Source: Gammaproteobacteria bacterium (GTDB taxonomy: Bacteria > Pseudomonadota > Gammaproteobacteria > Steroidobacterales > SZUA-146). From it: 11,758 bases of DNA. This document shows, one piece after another, positions 1 to 7,634 of the stretch. The DNA is taken from assembly GCA_003228965.1 (NCBI GenBank), contig QIGP01000445.1:1-11758 (forward strand), given 5' to 3'. Within the stretch, counting starts at the first letter, position 1. Every line of letters starts with the position of its first letter. The notes beneath the pieces are model-generated. The model was not told where the DNA came from. It searched no databases and saw nothing but the letters and a program-made list of their open reading frames with translations. The position numbers and the translations under genes were made by a program.

Positions 1-2193
1 AGCAGTAAACGCACCATCACCACATGTGTTATCAGCTCGGACACGCCAGTAGTAAGTGGTCAAAATGTCCAAAGGAACGCTAATGGCAAAGCTGTTGGAG
101 TCGGTAACGCCTGTATCAACCAGGTTCGCAAACCCTGGATCAGTTGCTACCTGAACGAGGTAATTCACTCCCTGAGCGGCACCTGTCCATGACAGAGTTG
201 GCGACAAGCCCGTATCAGCTGCACCGTCGGCTGGCGAAGTTAGTCCGGCCAATCCTGGAACAGCATCAACAGCGTCGATGTTGATACCAACAACCCGGTC
301 GTCAACACCAGCGGCTGAGCCGATGAGGTCAATACTGTAAGCTCCTGAAGCTACTGATCCACCTGCGGTAATAGAAGCGCTGGAAGTGTTACCAGGTACA
401 ACAGGATTCGTAGTGAAGTTAACTACGAAACCAGCAGGAACGGCGCCGGTGCTCAATGTAACAGGACTTACAAATCCAAGCAAAGAACCAACGTTTAAAC
501 CAACGTTCACATTGTCGGGCACACAAATATCGAAAGATGAGTTGTCCGCGCCAAGCAGGAAGTTAGGTCCGGCACCAACGTTAGTCACGTCAGCAACGAA
601 AGCGTCTTTACCGCTACCACCGCTTGCACGGTTGTCGGTCCAGATTGGAATCACTTTACCGCCTACAACTGAAACACCGTTGTAATCGCCCCATTCCTGT
701 CCGTCAGCAAGGTTGACTGATGTTTCGCCAGAAACACGTGTTGGCGTGTCCCAGGTAAGAGCACCATCGGTTGAGATTGTGTAGTACAGATCGACACCAG
801 AACGGCCAGCAGAGTGTCGCGTGTCGTAGTAAACCACGTGGACGTTGCCTTGCTCATCGACGGTCATCCACTGGTTGAAACGGTCGACTGTGTCAATGTC
901 GCTAGTTGCGTGTGGAATAGAGACATTCCATGTAGCACCGCCGTCACGTGAATACCATATTTCGATTTGGGTGTGGTTGTTTGCAGCAACACCACTTTCG
1001 ATACCAACTATGTCCGTAAACGCTACGTAAATACTACCGTCGTTAGGACCACCGGAATTATCGGCATCTGTTGCAGCATAAATCCATGCACGACGTGATT
1101 CCATTGCTGGAATCGGGAAGTCGAAGTTACCGCTTGTTCCAGTAATGCTAATCGGGGCCGCAAAAGTATCACCACCGTCGGTAGATTTCAGCATCTGAAC
1201 TGTGCTGGTGCCTGTTGAAGCCCATACGTAGTAGATGTCGCCGTTTGAAGTGGTAGTGATGTCACTACCGATACCGGTAGGTGCCCCACCAAACGACTGG
1301 ATGTCGTAAGTCAGACCCATGTCCGTTGAACGGGCAAACTGCATGATGTTACCGTTGTGGTAAGTAATGTATACATTGTCCTGGTGAGGAGACGTACCAG
1401 ATTTGTCGACGTGAACCCATTCTTTGTCACTACCGCTTGGCGTGATATCGATACGGTTAGACCAGGTAACACCAAAGTCGGTGGTACGCCAGGCTGACAC
1501 ACCAATAGATCCACTCAGTGCGGCGGCATAGCCGATTGAACCGTCAAAAGACCAGTCAACTGTTGGGTCACAGCAAGTGTTAGGCAATACGCCTTGAATA
1601 GTCCAGGTCTCACCACCGTCGTGAGAGTAGTACATTTCCTGGCCGCCGTTGTTGTTTGCACCGGCAATCGCGAACTGAGGCTGAGCTTTGTTGATTTCAA
1701 TCGTAGGCTCGTTGGCGTTGCGAATCTGGGTGATGCGCAGCTCGCCGTTTACAGGAACGACGCGGTTAGCATTGAAGTCAGGACCCCAAACTTTACCGTT
1801 GCGTTCGATGCCGCCGTATTTCCGCTTAAACATCGGCCAGGCAGCACGTGGATATTGCGCTGAGCCTTCAGTTTGCAAGTGTGGCCACGCTTTACGCAGC
1901 TCAACACGGAAGAACACCGGAATTTGGGCTGATACATCACCTTCCTTCGGTGACAAGAATTTTAAATCGGCAGCGGTAAGCTGATAGTTTCGATCGTCCC
2001 ATAATCCCATTTTGGTCAGGCTTTCGTAGTCTACGGCACTATCGACACCGCGGCTTTGCTCAACGCGAGCAGCCGGCATGCCATAGATTTCAGCAGCAGA
2101 TGCTGAAGCCATAGGAGCCAAACCAAAAAGGATCACAAAAAGACCGCTGACCCACGTCCGTAAAGACGGTTTGAAAGTAGCGGAGTTATGCAT
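1..2193 (-). CDS. Secreted Asp-box (BNR) beta-propeller protein with Fn3-like module, C-terminus beyond window
   Basis: An open frame of 731 codons runs without a stop to the window edge, so the C-terminus is missing. The ATG at 2193 is preceded by an AGGGGG ribosome-binding site. Residues 1-34 form a signal peptide (basic start, hydrophobic core, ending in MASASAAE), so the product is exported. Six Asp-box motifs (S/T-x-D-x-G-x-T-aromatic) lie near residues 190 (SHDGGETW), 237, 289, 337, 415 (SRDGGATW) and 474, the signature of a sialidase-type beta-propeller. Residues 545-640 look like a beta-rich linker domain. Residues 650-731 resemble a fibronectin-III-like module (LTSPADG, YYWRVRADN), common in large secreted bacterial enzymes. 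I see no FRIP/YRIP motif of true sialidases, so the activity is unknown: it could be a glycan hydrolase or a binding protein. A sorting domain may follow outside the window. The next gene upstream on the same strand is a TonB-dependent receptor, 397 bp away. Confidence 0.9.
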   Translation of the reverse strand, partial: MHNSATFKPSLRTWVSGLFVILFGLAPMASASAAEIYGMPAARVEQSRGVDSAVDYESLTKMGLWDDRNYQLTAADLKFLSPKEGDVSAQIPVFFRVELRKAWPHLQTEGSAQYPRAAWPMFKRKYGGIERNGKVWGPDFNANRVVPVNGELRITQIRNANEPTIEINKAQPQFAIAGANNNGGQEMYYSHDGGETWTIQGVLPNTCCDPTVDWSFDGSIGYAAALSGSIGVSAWRTTDFGVTWSNRIDITPSGSDKEWVHVDKSGTSPHQDNVYITYHNGNIMQFARSTDMGLTYDIQSFGGAPTGIGSDITTTSNGDIYYVWASTGTSTVQMLKSTDGGDTFAAPISITGTSGNFDFPIPAMESRRAWIYAATDADNSGGPNDGSIYVAFTDIVGIESGVAANNHTQIEIWYSRDGGATWNVSIPHATSDIDTVDRFNQWMTVDEQGNVHVVYYDTRHSAGRSGVDLYYTISTDGALTWDTPTRVSGETSVNLADGQEWGDYNGVSVVGGKVIPIWTDNRASGGSGKDAFVADVTNVGAGPNFLLGADNSSFDICVPDNVNVGLNVGSLLGFVSPVTLSTGAVPAGFVVNFTTNPVVPGNTSSASITAGGSVASGAYSIDLIGSAAGVDDRVVGINIDAVDAVPGLAGLTSPADGAADTGLSPTLSWTGAAQGVNYLVQVATDPGFANLVDTGVTDSNSFAISVPLDILTTYYWRVRADNTCGDGAFTA

Positions 2194-2590
2194 ATTTCCC
2201 CCTGATTAAAAGAGTTAGCAATTGCTAGAGAAGTGTGATGTAACGGCGGGATCCCATTATTTTTCTAAAACCAAGTGCCCCGTCGAGCGCTTGAGTATGC
2301 CCCCACTCGCTCTAAAGAGAAAGCAATATTGACATAATATCCACCTGCCTAAGAGAGATGCTTGTTTTAGTTAAGCCTTTGTTTTTACTGAATAATAAGG
2401 ATGTATACCAGGAAGCTACACATTGATGCAGTGCATGAAGGAGCACACACAGCCAGTCACTTGTCTATAGACATGTTTTACATATATGAAAGCAAGGCCT
2501 TCAAAATAGAAAACACAGTGACCAATTGGCCGATAGGAAAGTTTGAAGACAGGCCGGAAGAAAATTATTTTTCGTTTTAGTTTTAGTAGT
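2194..2590. other. 397-bp gene-free region between the Asp-box and TonB receptor genes
   Basis: I find no convincing gene here. Open frames on either strand are short, or run into the receptor gene in another frame. It should hold the end of the receptor transcript and the promoter of the Asp-box gene, but I see no hairpin plus T-run and no clear -35/-10 pair on the minus strand. Two small perfect dyads are present: ATATT-N5-AATAT at 2326-2340, about 135 bp before the Asp-box start and a possible operator, and the 12-bp palindrome TGTCTATAGACA at 2462-2473. The stretch is AT-rich compared with the genes. Confidence 0.6.
2198..2203 (-). promoter_or_regulatory. Ribosome-binding site of the Asp-box protein
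   Basis: On the minus strand AGGGGG lies 4 bases before the ATG at 2193. It is a strong Shine-Dalgarno match, although the spacing is slightly short. It fixes this start codon, which is also the one that begins a well-formed signal peptide. Confidence 0.65.
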
Positions 2591-4672
2591 TTAGAAACGA
2601 CCCTCAACAGAAACTCGTACACTTCGACCTGGAGCATCAACACCAGAGCCGTGACGACGGTATTGGCGATCTAACATATTCTCAAAACGCGTAACCACGG
2701 TCCACCTGTCGCTTGGAGAAATTCCAAAACCGAGGTTTAAGCTGCCCCAAGCAGGTGTTCCTAATGGATTTATGCGCGGATCTCGGACATCTCGCGAGTT
2801 CAAACGATTTTGTTCAGCCGCAAACATCACTTCGGACGTGAACCACCAATTACTCTTGGTATAGCGCCACGCAGCACGACCGTTAAGTGGAGGAATGCGG
2901 TCAGAAGGTTGCGTAACACTGCCCTCCTCTTCTGTTTCGCCACGCGTGTAGTTAACCGTTAAATTCAGACTATGAGCTTCGGTCACTAAAAATTTAGCGG
3001 CTATTTCGGCTCCTGTTAAAGACACGCTGCTGGCGTTTTGACTTTGAACAATATCGCGGCCGTTGGCGTTAACTCCACCCGTAAATATCGAGACAATTTT
3101 GTCCTGGTAGTCGCTGCCCCAGAGCACGGCCTCAATGGAGGTCCGGTCAGAATTAAAACGCACGCCCATTTCAGCTGTTACTACAGTTTCCGGGCCAAGC
3201 GACGTGTTGGACACATTGAAACGGTTACCCGGTCGCTCGCCGAGCGTTCCAAGGTCAAAAATGTTGGGCGCACGAAATCCCCGGGCCAGATTGGCAATGC
3301 CGCTCCATGTATCGCTAAACGCGTAGCGCACACCTAGACTGCCCGACACGTCGGTATTGGATACTGTGGCAGCAGGACCGGTGTCGGTTGCGGTCAACTC
3401 AACTTCGGCGTTACTCAAGCGCAAACCAATGTCGAGCAACACCCGATCGTTCAGGTCGACGCTGTCATGCAAGTAAGCGTCGAGATTGCGCATGGTGGAT
3501 CCGTCCGGAAATCGAGCGCCAATTGCTGCAACCTCGCCGGTCGACACGGTGGTTTGCAATCGCTCACTGGACACTTCGTCGTAGTAAATATCTACGCCAT
3601 AGCTGATGTGATGGCGGCCCATTTGAGCCGCGTTGCCCTGGACGGTAAAACCAAACAAGTCACTCTTGTTGTCTTCGACTCTAAGCCTGTCAGAACCAAG
3701 GTCGCGCGTACGTCGTCCATCGGTCATCTGTTGAAAACCCACGTGTACTTCAAGTTTATCCAGCCAGGCGCTGTAACCGCCGGAACGATGAACCCCGTGA
3801 ACAAACAACCGTGAATTAGGCGAAAACAAAAACACTTCTGACGCAGGCTCCGTTTGCCCAAATCCTGGGACCAGTTCGTCGTAACGAGGCGTATGGTCCT
3901 GCTCAAGATACTGAACAGAGAAATCCCATTCACGGTCGGCCTTGTCAACCATGCTCACAAACGCCGAAGCCGCTCTCGCGTCGAAAGCCGTTGGTGACTG
4001 AATTCGTCGATCGGCTGTGCGAACATCGTCAAATGCCTGATAACTTATAGAAGCTCCGGTAGATAGAGAGTCGTGTCCGCCTGCGATGCTTGCGTTAACG
4101 GTTTTACCGAGATTGGCGCTGTCGTAACTTAAACGAACACGCCCCTCGGTAGTCCACGCATTACCATCAAACTTGGGGCGCGCTGAAAATAGTTGCACAA
4201 CGCCGCCCATGGCGTCTGAGCCGTATAACGACGACAAAGGTCCCCGCACAACTTCAGAGCGGCCGACAATCCAGGGATCGACCAGGGCCAAATACTGATT
4301 GGGCGCATTTCGGAACAACGCGTTGTTAAGGCGCATGCCATCTACAAGGTGAAGAATTTCGGAACCCTTCAAGCCGCGAACAATTGCTGTTCCCTGCCCT
4401 GGGGTGGTTTGCTGAACGAACACACCAGGTGCGCCTTGTAACGCATCGGTAATAAGCCCGGGTTGCAACTCCTCAAGACGTTCCGCATCGACCACACTTA
4501 CAGCGTTGACGACGTCACCGGTATTACTAGCGCCCCGAGTCGCAGTCACCTGGATCTCTTCAATATCAGAGGCGGACACCTGCAGAGACAGCGGTGCCGC
4601 TACGATCAGGGTACAAACGGTGGCTAGTGTTAGTGGAGTGCGGATTAAATTGGGGCTTATTATTTTAGGCAT
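2591..4672 (-). CDS. TonB-dependent outer-membrane receptor, substrate unknown
   Basis: A 693-aa protein of typical length for this family, which takes up iron complexes, haem, vitamin B12 or glycans across the outer membrane using TonB-ExbBD energy. Residues 1-35 are a signal peptide (hydrophobic LTLATVCTLIVAAPLSL, then SASD). A TonB-box-like segment, IEEIQVTATRG, follows at 38-47. The plug domain covers about 50-165 and contains LHLVDGMRLNN (107-117) and SEVVRGPLSSLYGSDAMGG (139-157). The rest is the 22-strand barrel, ending in Phe as outer-membrane barrels do. ARGFRAPNIFDLG (463-475), followed by SLGPETVVTAEMG (491-503), resembles the FRAP and NPNL-like boxes seen in haem and haemoglobin receptors but also in other TonB receptors. 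Near the C-terminus YRRHGSGVDAPGR (671-683) is a family-like last-strand turn. Haem uptake is possible but unproven, and no haem or siderophore genes or Fur box are visible nearby. No good Shine-Dalgarno precedes the ATG. Confidence 0.95.
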   Translation of the reverse strand: MPKIISPNLIRTPLTLATVCTLIVAAPLSLQVSASDIEEIQVTATRGASNTGDVVNAVSVVDAERLEELQPGLITDALQGAPGVFVQQTTPGQGTAIVRGLKGSEILHLVDGMRLNNALFRNAPNQYLALVDPWIVGRSEVVRGPLSSLYGSDAMGGVVQLFSARPKFDGNAWTTEGRVRLSYDSANLGKTVNASIAGGHDSLSTGASISYQAFDDVRTADRRIQSPTAFDARAASAFVSMVDKADREWDFSVQYLEQDHTPRYDELVPGFGQTEPASEVFLFSPNSRLFVHGVHRSGGYSAWLDKLEVHVGFQQMTDGRRTRDLGSDRLRVEDNKSDLFGFTVQGNAAQMGRHHISYGVDIYYDEVSSERLQTTVSTGEVAAIGARFPDGSTMRNLDAYLHDSVDLNDRVLLDIGLRLSNAEVELTATDTGPAATVSNTDVSGSLGVRYAFSDTWSGIANLARGFRAPNIFDLGTLGERPGNRFNVSNTSLGPETVVTAEMGVRFNSDRTSIEAVLWGSDYQDKIVSIFTGGVNANGRDIVQSQNASSVSLTGAEIAAKFLVTEAHSLNLTVNYTRGETEEEGSVTQPSDRIPPLNGRAAWRYTKSNWWFTSEVMFAAEQNRLNSRDVRDPRINPLGTPAWGSLNLGFGISPSDRWTVVTRFENMLDRQYRRHGSGVDAPGRSVRVSVEGRF

Positions 4673-4695
4673 GTTGGTTCGACGCGGTTAAGCGT

Positions 4696-4712
4696 AAAAA
4701 GTGCCTCAGGCA
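4696..4712 (-). terminator. Weak intrinsic-terminator-like hairpin before the TonB receptor
   Basis: On the minus strand TGCC-TGA-GGCA is followed by CTTTTT, and a run of T also precedes it. The stem is only 4 bp. It lies about 100 bp after the small acidic gene and about 30 bp before the receptor ATG, so it could end the upstream transcript or act in the receptor leader. The short stem keeps confidence low. Confidence 0.3.
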
Positions 4713-4795
4713 GAAAAAAAATTCACCGCATGTTAACGGAATTCGCCACGCGATCAAGTGAAGATTTCAGAATATCGGTCTGAGCCGGGTTAGGG

Positions 4796-4810
4796 GTGCC
4801 CTTCAGGCAC
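4796..4810 (-). terminator. Short hairpin directly after the small acidic gene
   Basis: GTGCC-N5-GGCAC is a perfect 5-bp stem that begins three bases after the TAG of the 65-aa gene. There is no T-run on the minus strand, so it may be an RNA 3'-end stabilising or Rho-related hairpin rather than an intrinsic terminator. The same GTGCC/GGCA core recurs in the hairpin at 4702-4712. Confidence 0.25.
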
Positions 4811-4813
4811 TAA

Positions 4814-5011
4814 CTAGTGAATGCGGGACCAGTGGTAGACAGTCACTGATTGGGTCTTCAGATTCAGATTGTCCGCGATAATTTCAGCCACATCGTCAAA
4901 ATCGAGAAGCTCACCAAATTTGTCGTCGACTTCGACAACGCGGCCTTGTTCATTGGCTAAATTGGTGGGGTTTAGGGCAACCACAAAAGATGCATAGTAA
5001 CGTGCTGTCAT
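4814..5011 (-). CDS. Small acidic hypothetical protein, 65 aa
   Basis: I do not recognise this family. The 65-aa product has no signal peptide and no membrane segment, so it is probably cytoplasmic. It is acidic, with EVDDKFGELLDFDDVAEIIAD in its middle third, and ends in the aromatic and basic tail VTVYHWSRIH. The beginning (ARYYASFVVAL) looks like a beta-strand and the middle like a helix, so a compact alpha/beta fold is possible. Support for a real gene comes from balanced codon use, its position as the only open frame in the gap, and a hairpin just after the stop. Against it, no clear Shine-Dalgarno precedes the ATG and the length is short. It is not close enough to either neighbour to suggest an operon. 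Confidence 0.55.
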   Translation of the reverse strand: MTARYYASFVVALNPTNLANEQGRVVEVDDKFGELLDFDDVAEIIADNLNLKTQSVTVYHWSRIH

Positions 5012-5142
5012 GGTTGTACTTTACTTGAACGACTATGAACCGTCCGTGAATGAACGCACATATCCGAACGACGGTAGTAAAAAAATGTGGCAAATGCGAC
5101 GCAGCGAGACGTCAGAAATTTTTACAATAACGAATTTTACAT

Positions 5143-5268
5143 ATGACGAACAAGATTAAAAACAACGGTTTCGCGGCCTCGTTGAGACTTGGCCCGGATA
5201 TTGCAACGCCTAGTTTGGAAAACAATAGTCCGCGGTATTGTCGTATTGGAACGGTGATTGCCGTATAA
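5143..5268 (+). CDS. Possible 41-aa small protein (or small RNA) on the plus strand
   Basis: ATG at 5143 opens a 41-codon frame ending TAA at 5266-5268. The predicted peptide is basic (MTNKIKNNGFAASLRLGPD at the start, CRIGTVIAV at the end) with a single Cys at residue 33 and no membrane helix. I do not recognise it. Its main support is position: a strong plus-strand intrinsic terminator begins about 20 bases after the stop, and no other plus-strand gene is present to use it. TACAAT at 5123-5128 could be a -10 box, which would leave a very short leader, but I find no matching -35 and no Shine-Dalgarno. The same signals would also fit a non-coding small RNA of about 180 nt. Confidence 0.35.
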   Translation: MTNKIKNNGFAASLRLGPDIATPSLENNSPRYCRIGTVIAV

Positions 5269-5287
5269 ATAAAAATAACAACAATTC

Positions 5288-5314
5288 AAACCCCGCGTAG
5301 AGCGGGGTTTTTTT
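5288..5314 (+). terminator. Strong intrinsic terminator, T-run on the plus strand
   Basis: CCCCGC-GTAGA-GCGGGG is a perfect 6-bp GC stem, flanked by AAA before and TTTTTTT after on the plus strand. On the minus strand the T-run is only TTT, but the hairpin could still help end the transcript of the GAF-GGDEF-EAL gene that stops at 5352. The plus-strand polarity is the stronger and points to a plus-strand transcript in 5012-5290. Confidence 0.8.
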
Positions 5315-5340
5315 ACGCAAAATTAGTTGGACTTTCCAAA

Positions 5341-5360
5341 GGCGGGTTGAATTACCCGCC
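5341..5360 (-). terminator. Hairpin spanning the stop codon of the GAF-GGDEF-EAL gene
   Basis: GGCGGGT-N6-ACCCGCC is a perfect 7-bp GC-rich stem whose loop and right arm contain the TAA (5354-5352) and the last Gly codons of the minus-strand gene. On the minus strand it is followed by TTT only. It may work together with the hairpin at 5288-5314 as a tandem terminator, or protect the mRNA 3' end. Confidence 0.55.
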
Positions 5361-7634
5361 GACCTGCAAATGGACAATCGTGTCTTCAGCGCTGCCGCCT
5401 GAACTTTTGGCCTCGCTGCTGACCGCGAGCCCTGACGTAAAGTCAACCAACTGCTCCATAAGCGGCCCAGGCTTACCCAAATGGTATCCCTGTGCGTAGT
5501 TGACACCAATTTCCTCAAGCTTATCGACAATGGCCTGGTTTTCTACGAACTCGGCAATTGTTTGTAAGCCCATCTCTTTAGCGATTTGATGGATAGCGCT
5601 CACCATCGACGCCGACACTCGATCGGTTGCTATTTCTTTGACAAACTCGCCGTCGATCTTCAGATAGTCAACGGGAAGTGTTTTAAGATACGCAAACGAG
5701 CTCAGCCCGGTACCAAAATCATCTAGCGAGAAGCGAAACCCCTGATGCTTCATTTGCTCCATAAACTTGGTCACTTTACGTATGTTGGTAACCGCGGCCG
5801 TTTCCGTAATCTCGAAACACAAACAGCTTGGATTAATTCCGGTTCGCTCAACTTCCTCTTCAATGAATTTCAGAAAGTTACCGTCACTGATCGTTTGACC
5901 TGACAAATTGATTGCCCAGGTACTTTCGTTGAGCAACCTTGCAGGTAGGTTGGCCATGAGCATCTTAAGGGTGTTACGCACCACCCAGCGATCAATGGCT
6001 GGCATCAGGTTGTAACGTTCCGCAGCACCAATGAACTCTGCCGGACTCATTAACCCGTCTTTGTCATCCGCAAGCCTGAGCAGTATTTCAGTATGTTTTT
6101 TGCCTTTGCCTTTGTCTTTGCCAATAGCTTGAATGGGTTGACCAAAGAGCTGGAACTGATCTTCTCGAAGCGCGGTATGCAAACGACCCAACCAGTGTAT
6201 TTGCGCCTGACGTCTTATCAGCATGGTGTTGTCGTTTTGATAAAGCTGCACACGATCGCGCCCAAGGTCTTTAGCGGCAGAGCACGCAAGCTCGGCGTAG
6301 CTCAGTAAACTAATAATGCTTTGAGTATCCGGTTCCATCGGCGCCACGCCAATACTGACGCTCACGGGAGAACGTTTGTTTTCCCAACTAAATTCAATTT
6401 TTGCTACTTCCGAACGAATGCGTTCGGCGGCGGCCTCTCCAAACTCAATGGCCTGATCACACAGCAGTACTCCGAATTCTCCACCACCAAGACGGGACAC
6501 CACATCGTCCTCGCCGAGACTATCGCGAATAGCTACGGAAACGCGTTTGATTAATTCGTCACCTGCGTGGTGGCCGCTCGTATCGTTTAAAACGTGGAGC
6601 CTGTCGATGTTAATATTGAGCACACAATGGTGCAGCTGCTTGTAACGCACAACATAGAGCGCGGTTTCGAGATGATACTCAAAGCCGTTGCGCGTCATCA
6701 TGCCAGTCAGCGAATCATAGTTAACCTGAATGATTCGTGACGCTTTATGTGCCATCAATCCAATCAGCTTCTTATCGCTACCAGTGAAATCCTCGGCATC
6801 GATATGATTGGCTAACACAATGGTGCCTATGACTTCGTTGTTTTCATCGAAAATCGGTACGGCAAGCATTTTGCAGTCAAAATCGCCGAAAATGTGTCGA
6901 TGCTCTGCATCGCCATTGTGAACCATTGGAGTTTTACGGTACGACACCTGGTCGTAAACTTCGGAGCGAGAAATTTGCAGCACGGTGTCGTAGTCGAGCG
7001 GCGCGGACGCTTTATTAACGTGCGGAATTATGAGCTTGCGCTCAGCCATCGTCACCATACAAATCGAAGCGTCGAGATATTCTGCTGTGCGCTTGACCAA
7101 ATTACGCAAGGCGTCCTGGCCTTCATCAAAATATTTAATGTTGTCTTGCGTGTTGTAGATCAGGTTGAGTTCTTCGTAGCGCTGAAGCAACTCGTCACCC
7201 ATAGCGTCGAGTTCGCTTTGCTTCGCAATATCCACACCAAGTACATTGGTGATGCGGTGTATAGAAGACGACAGCGCATTGTATTCAAGATCTTTGTTGG
7301 AGTTTTCAACCAACACAAACAGTCCACCCATCGGTGTTTTCGAGGCGTCACAAATGCTCGTAATATAAGCCGACGTGTTGTCCGAGACAGTACAGCGTCG
7401 TATCCCAAGGCCGGTATGCGGCCAGTCAGGAACTGCATGGTTCAGAGCGGTAAGAGCCGGTGCGTAAGCGTTCTGCGAATTTTGGGCGAGCGCCCATACG
7501 CGATGGCCTTCAAGGTCGCATACAACCACTGCAAGCGCACCGCGCAGACCAGCTCGCACGAGCCAGCCGTACTTGGAGTAGTCAATGGAGCGCAGCGCCT
7601 GGTTAAACTGCTTTTCTTTTTTTGCGTTTGTCAT
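5352..7634 (-). CDS. GAF-GGDEF-EAL c-di-GMP phosphodiesterase with degenerate GGDEF domain
   Basis: A 760-aa cytoplasmic protein without membrane helices. Residues 20-115 form a small GAF-like sensor region and 170-305 a GAF domain. A GGDEF domain begins at YDSLTG (306-311) and runs to about 465; an EAL domain covers about 485-730. The GGDEF signature is RLGGGEF (381-387), with Gly in the metal-binding acidic position, and the other metal ligand is Asn343 in NINIDRL, so cyclase activity is probably lost. The I-site position reads GEDD, not RxxD. The EAL domain keeps its catalytic motifs: EIL (516-518, for EAL), NLS (576), EITET (608), DDFGTG (638-643), KIDG (659), EFVE (695) and AQGYHLG (714). 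I infer hydrolysis of c-di-GMP to pGpG, possibly tuned by ligands on the GAF or GGDEF domain. Its ATG overlaps the TGA of the receiver gene by one base, so the two are translationally coupled. Confidence 0.93.
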   Translation of the reverse strand: MTNAKKEKQFNQALRSIDYSKYGWLVRAGLRGALAVVVCDLEGHRVWALAQNSQNAYAPALTALNHAVPDWPHTGLGIRRCTVSDNTSAYITSICDASKTPMGGLFVLVENSNKDLEYNALSSSIHRITNVLGVDIAKQSELDAMGDELLQRYEELNLIYNTQDNIKYFDEGQDALRNLVKRTAEYLDASICMVTMAERKLIIPHVNKASAPLDYDTVLQISRSEVYDQVSYRKTPMVHNGDAEHRHIFGDFDCKMLAVPIFDENNEVIGTIVLANHIDAEDFTGSDKKLIGLMAHKASRIIQVNYDSLTGMMTRNGFEYHLETALYVVRYKQLHHCVLNINIDRLHVLNDTSGHHAGDELIKRVSVAIRDSLGEDDVVSRLGGGEFGVLLCDQAIEFGEAAAERIRSEVAKIEFSWENKRSPVSVSIGVAPMEPDTQSIISLLSYAELACSAAKDLGRDRVQLYQNDNTMLIRRQAQIHWLGRLHTALREDQFQLFGQPIQAIGKDKGKGKKHTEILLRLADDKDGLMSPAEFIGAAERYNLMPAIDRWVVRNTLKMLMANLPARLLNESTWAINLSGQTISDGNFLKFIEEEVERTGINPSCLCFEITETAAVTNIRKVTKFMEQMKHQGFRFSLDDFGTGLSSFAYLKTLPVDYLKIDGEFVKEIATDRVSASMVSAIHQIAKEMGLQTIAEFVENQAIVDKLEEIGVNYAQGYHLGKPGPLMEQLVDFTSGLAVSSEAKSSGGSAEDTIVHLQVGG

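Noticed and set aside
663..1863. Several short ORFs on both strands within the Asp-box gene
   Set aside because: All lie inside the 731-codon frame that has a signal peptide and six Asp-boxes.
2329..2340. Perfect TTGACA at 2329-2334 as a plus-strand -35 box
   Set aside because: No -10 box lies 16-18 bp downstream, and no plus-strand gene follows.
2416..2643. 75-aa minus-strand ORF overlapping the end of the TonB receptor gene
   Set aside because: It starts inside the receptor gene in another frame, has no ribosome site, and its translation has no recognisable pattern.
4673..4813. Fur box upstream of the TonB receptor
   Set aside because: No GATAAT-type repeats were found, so iron control cannot be supported from the sequence.
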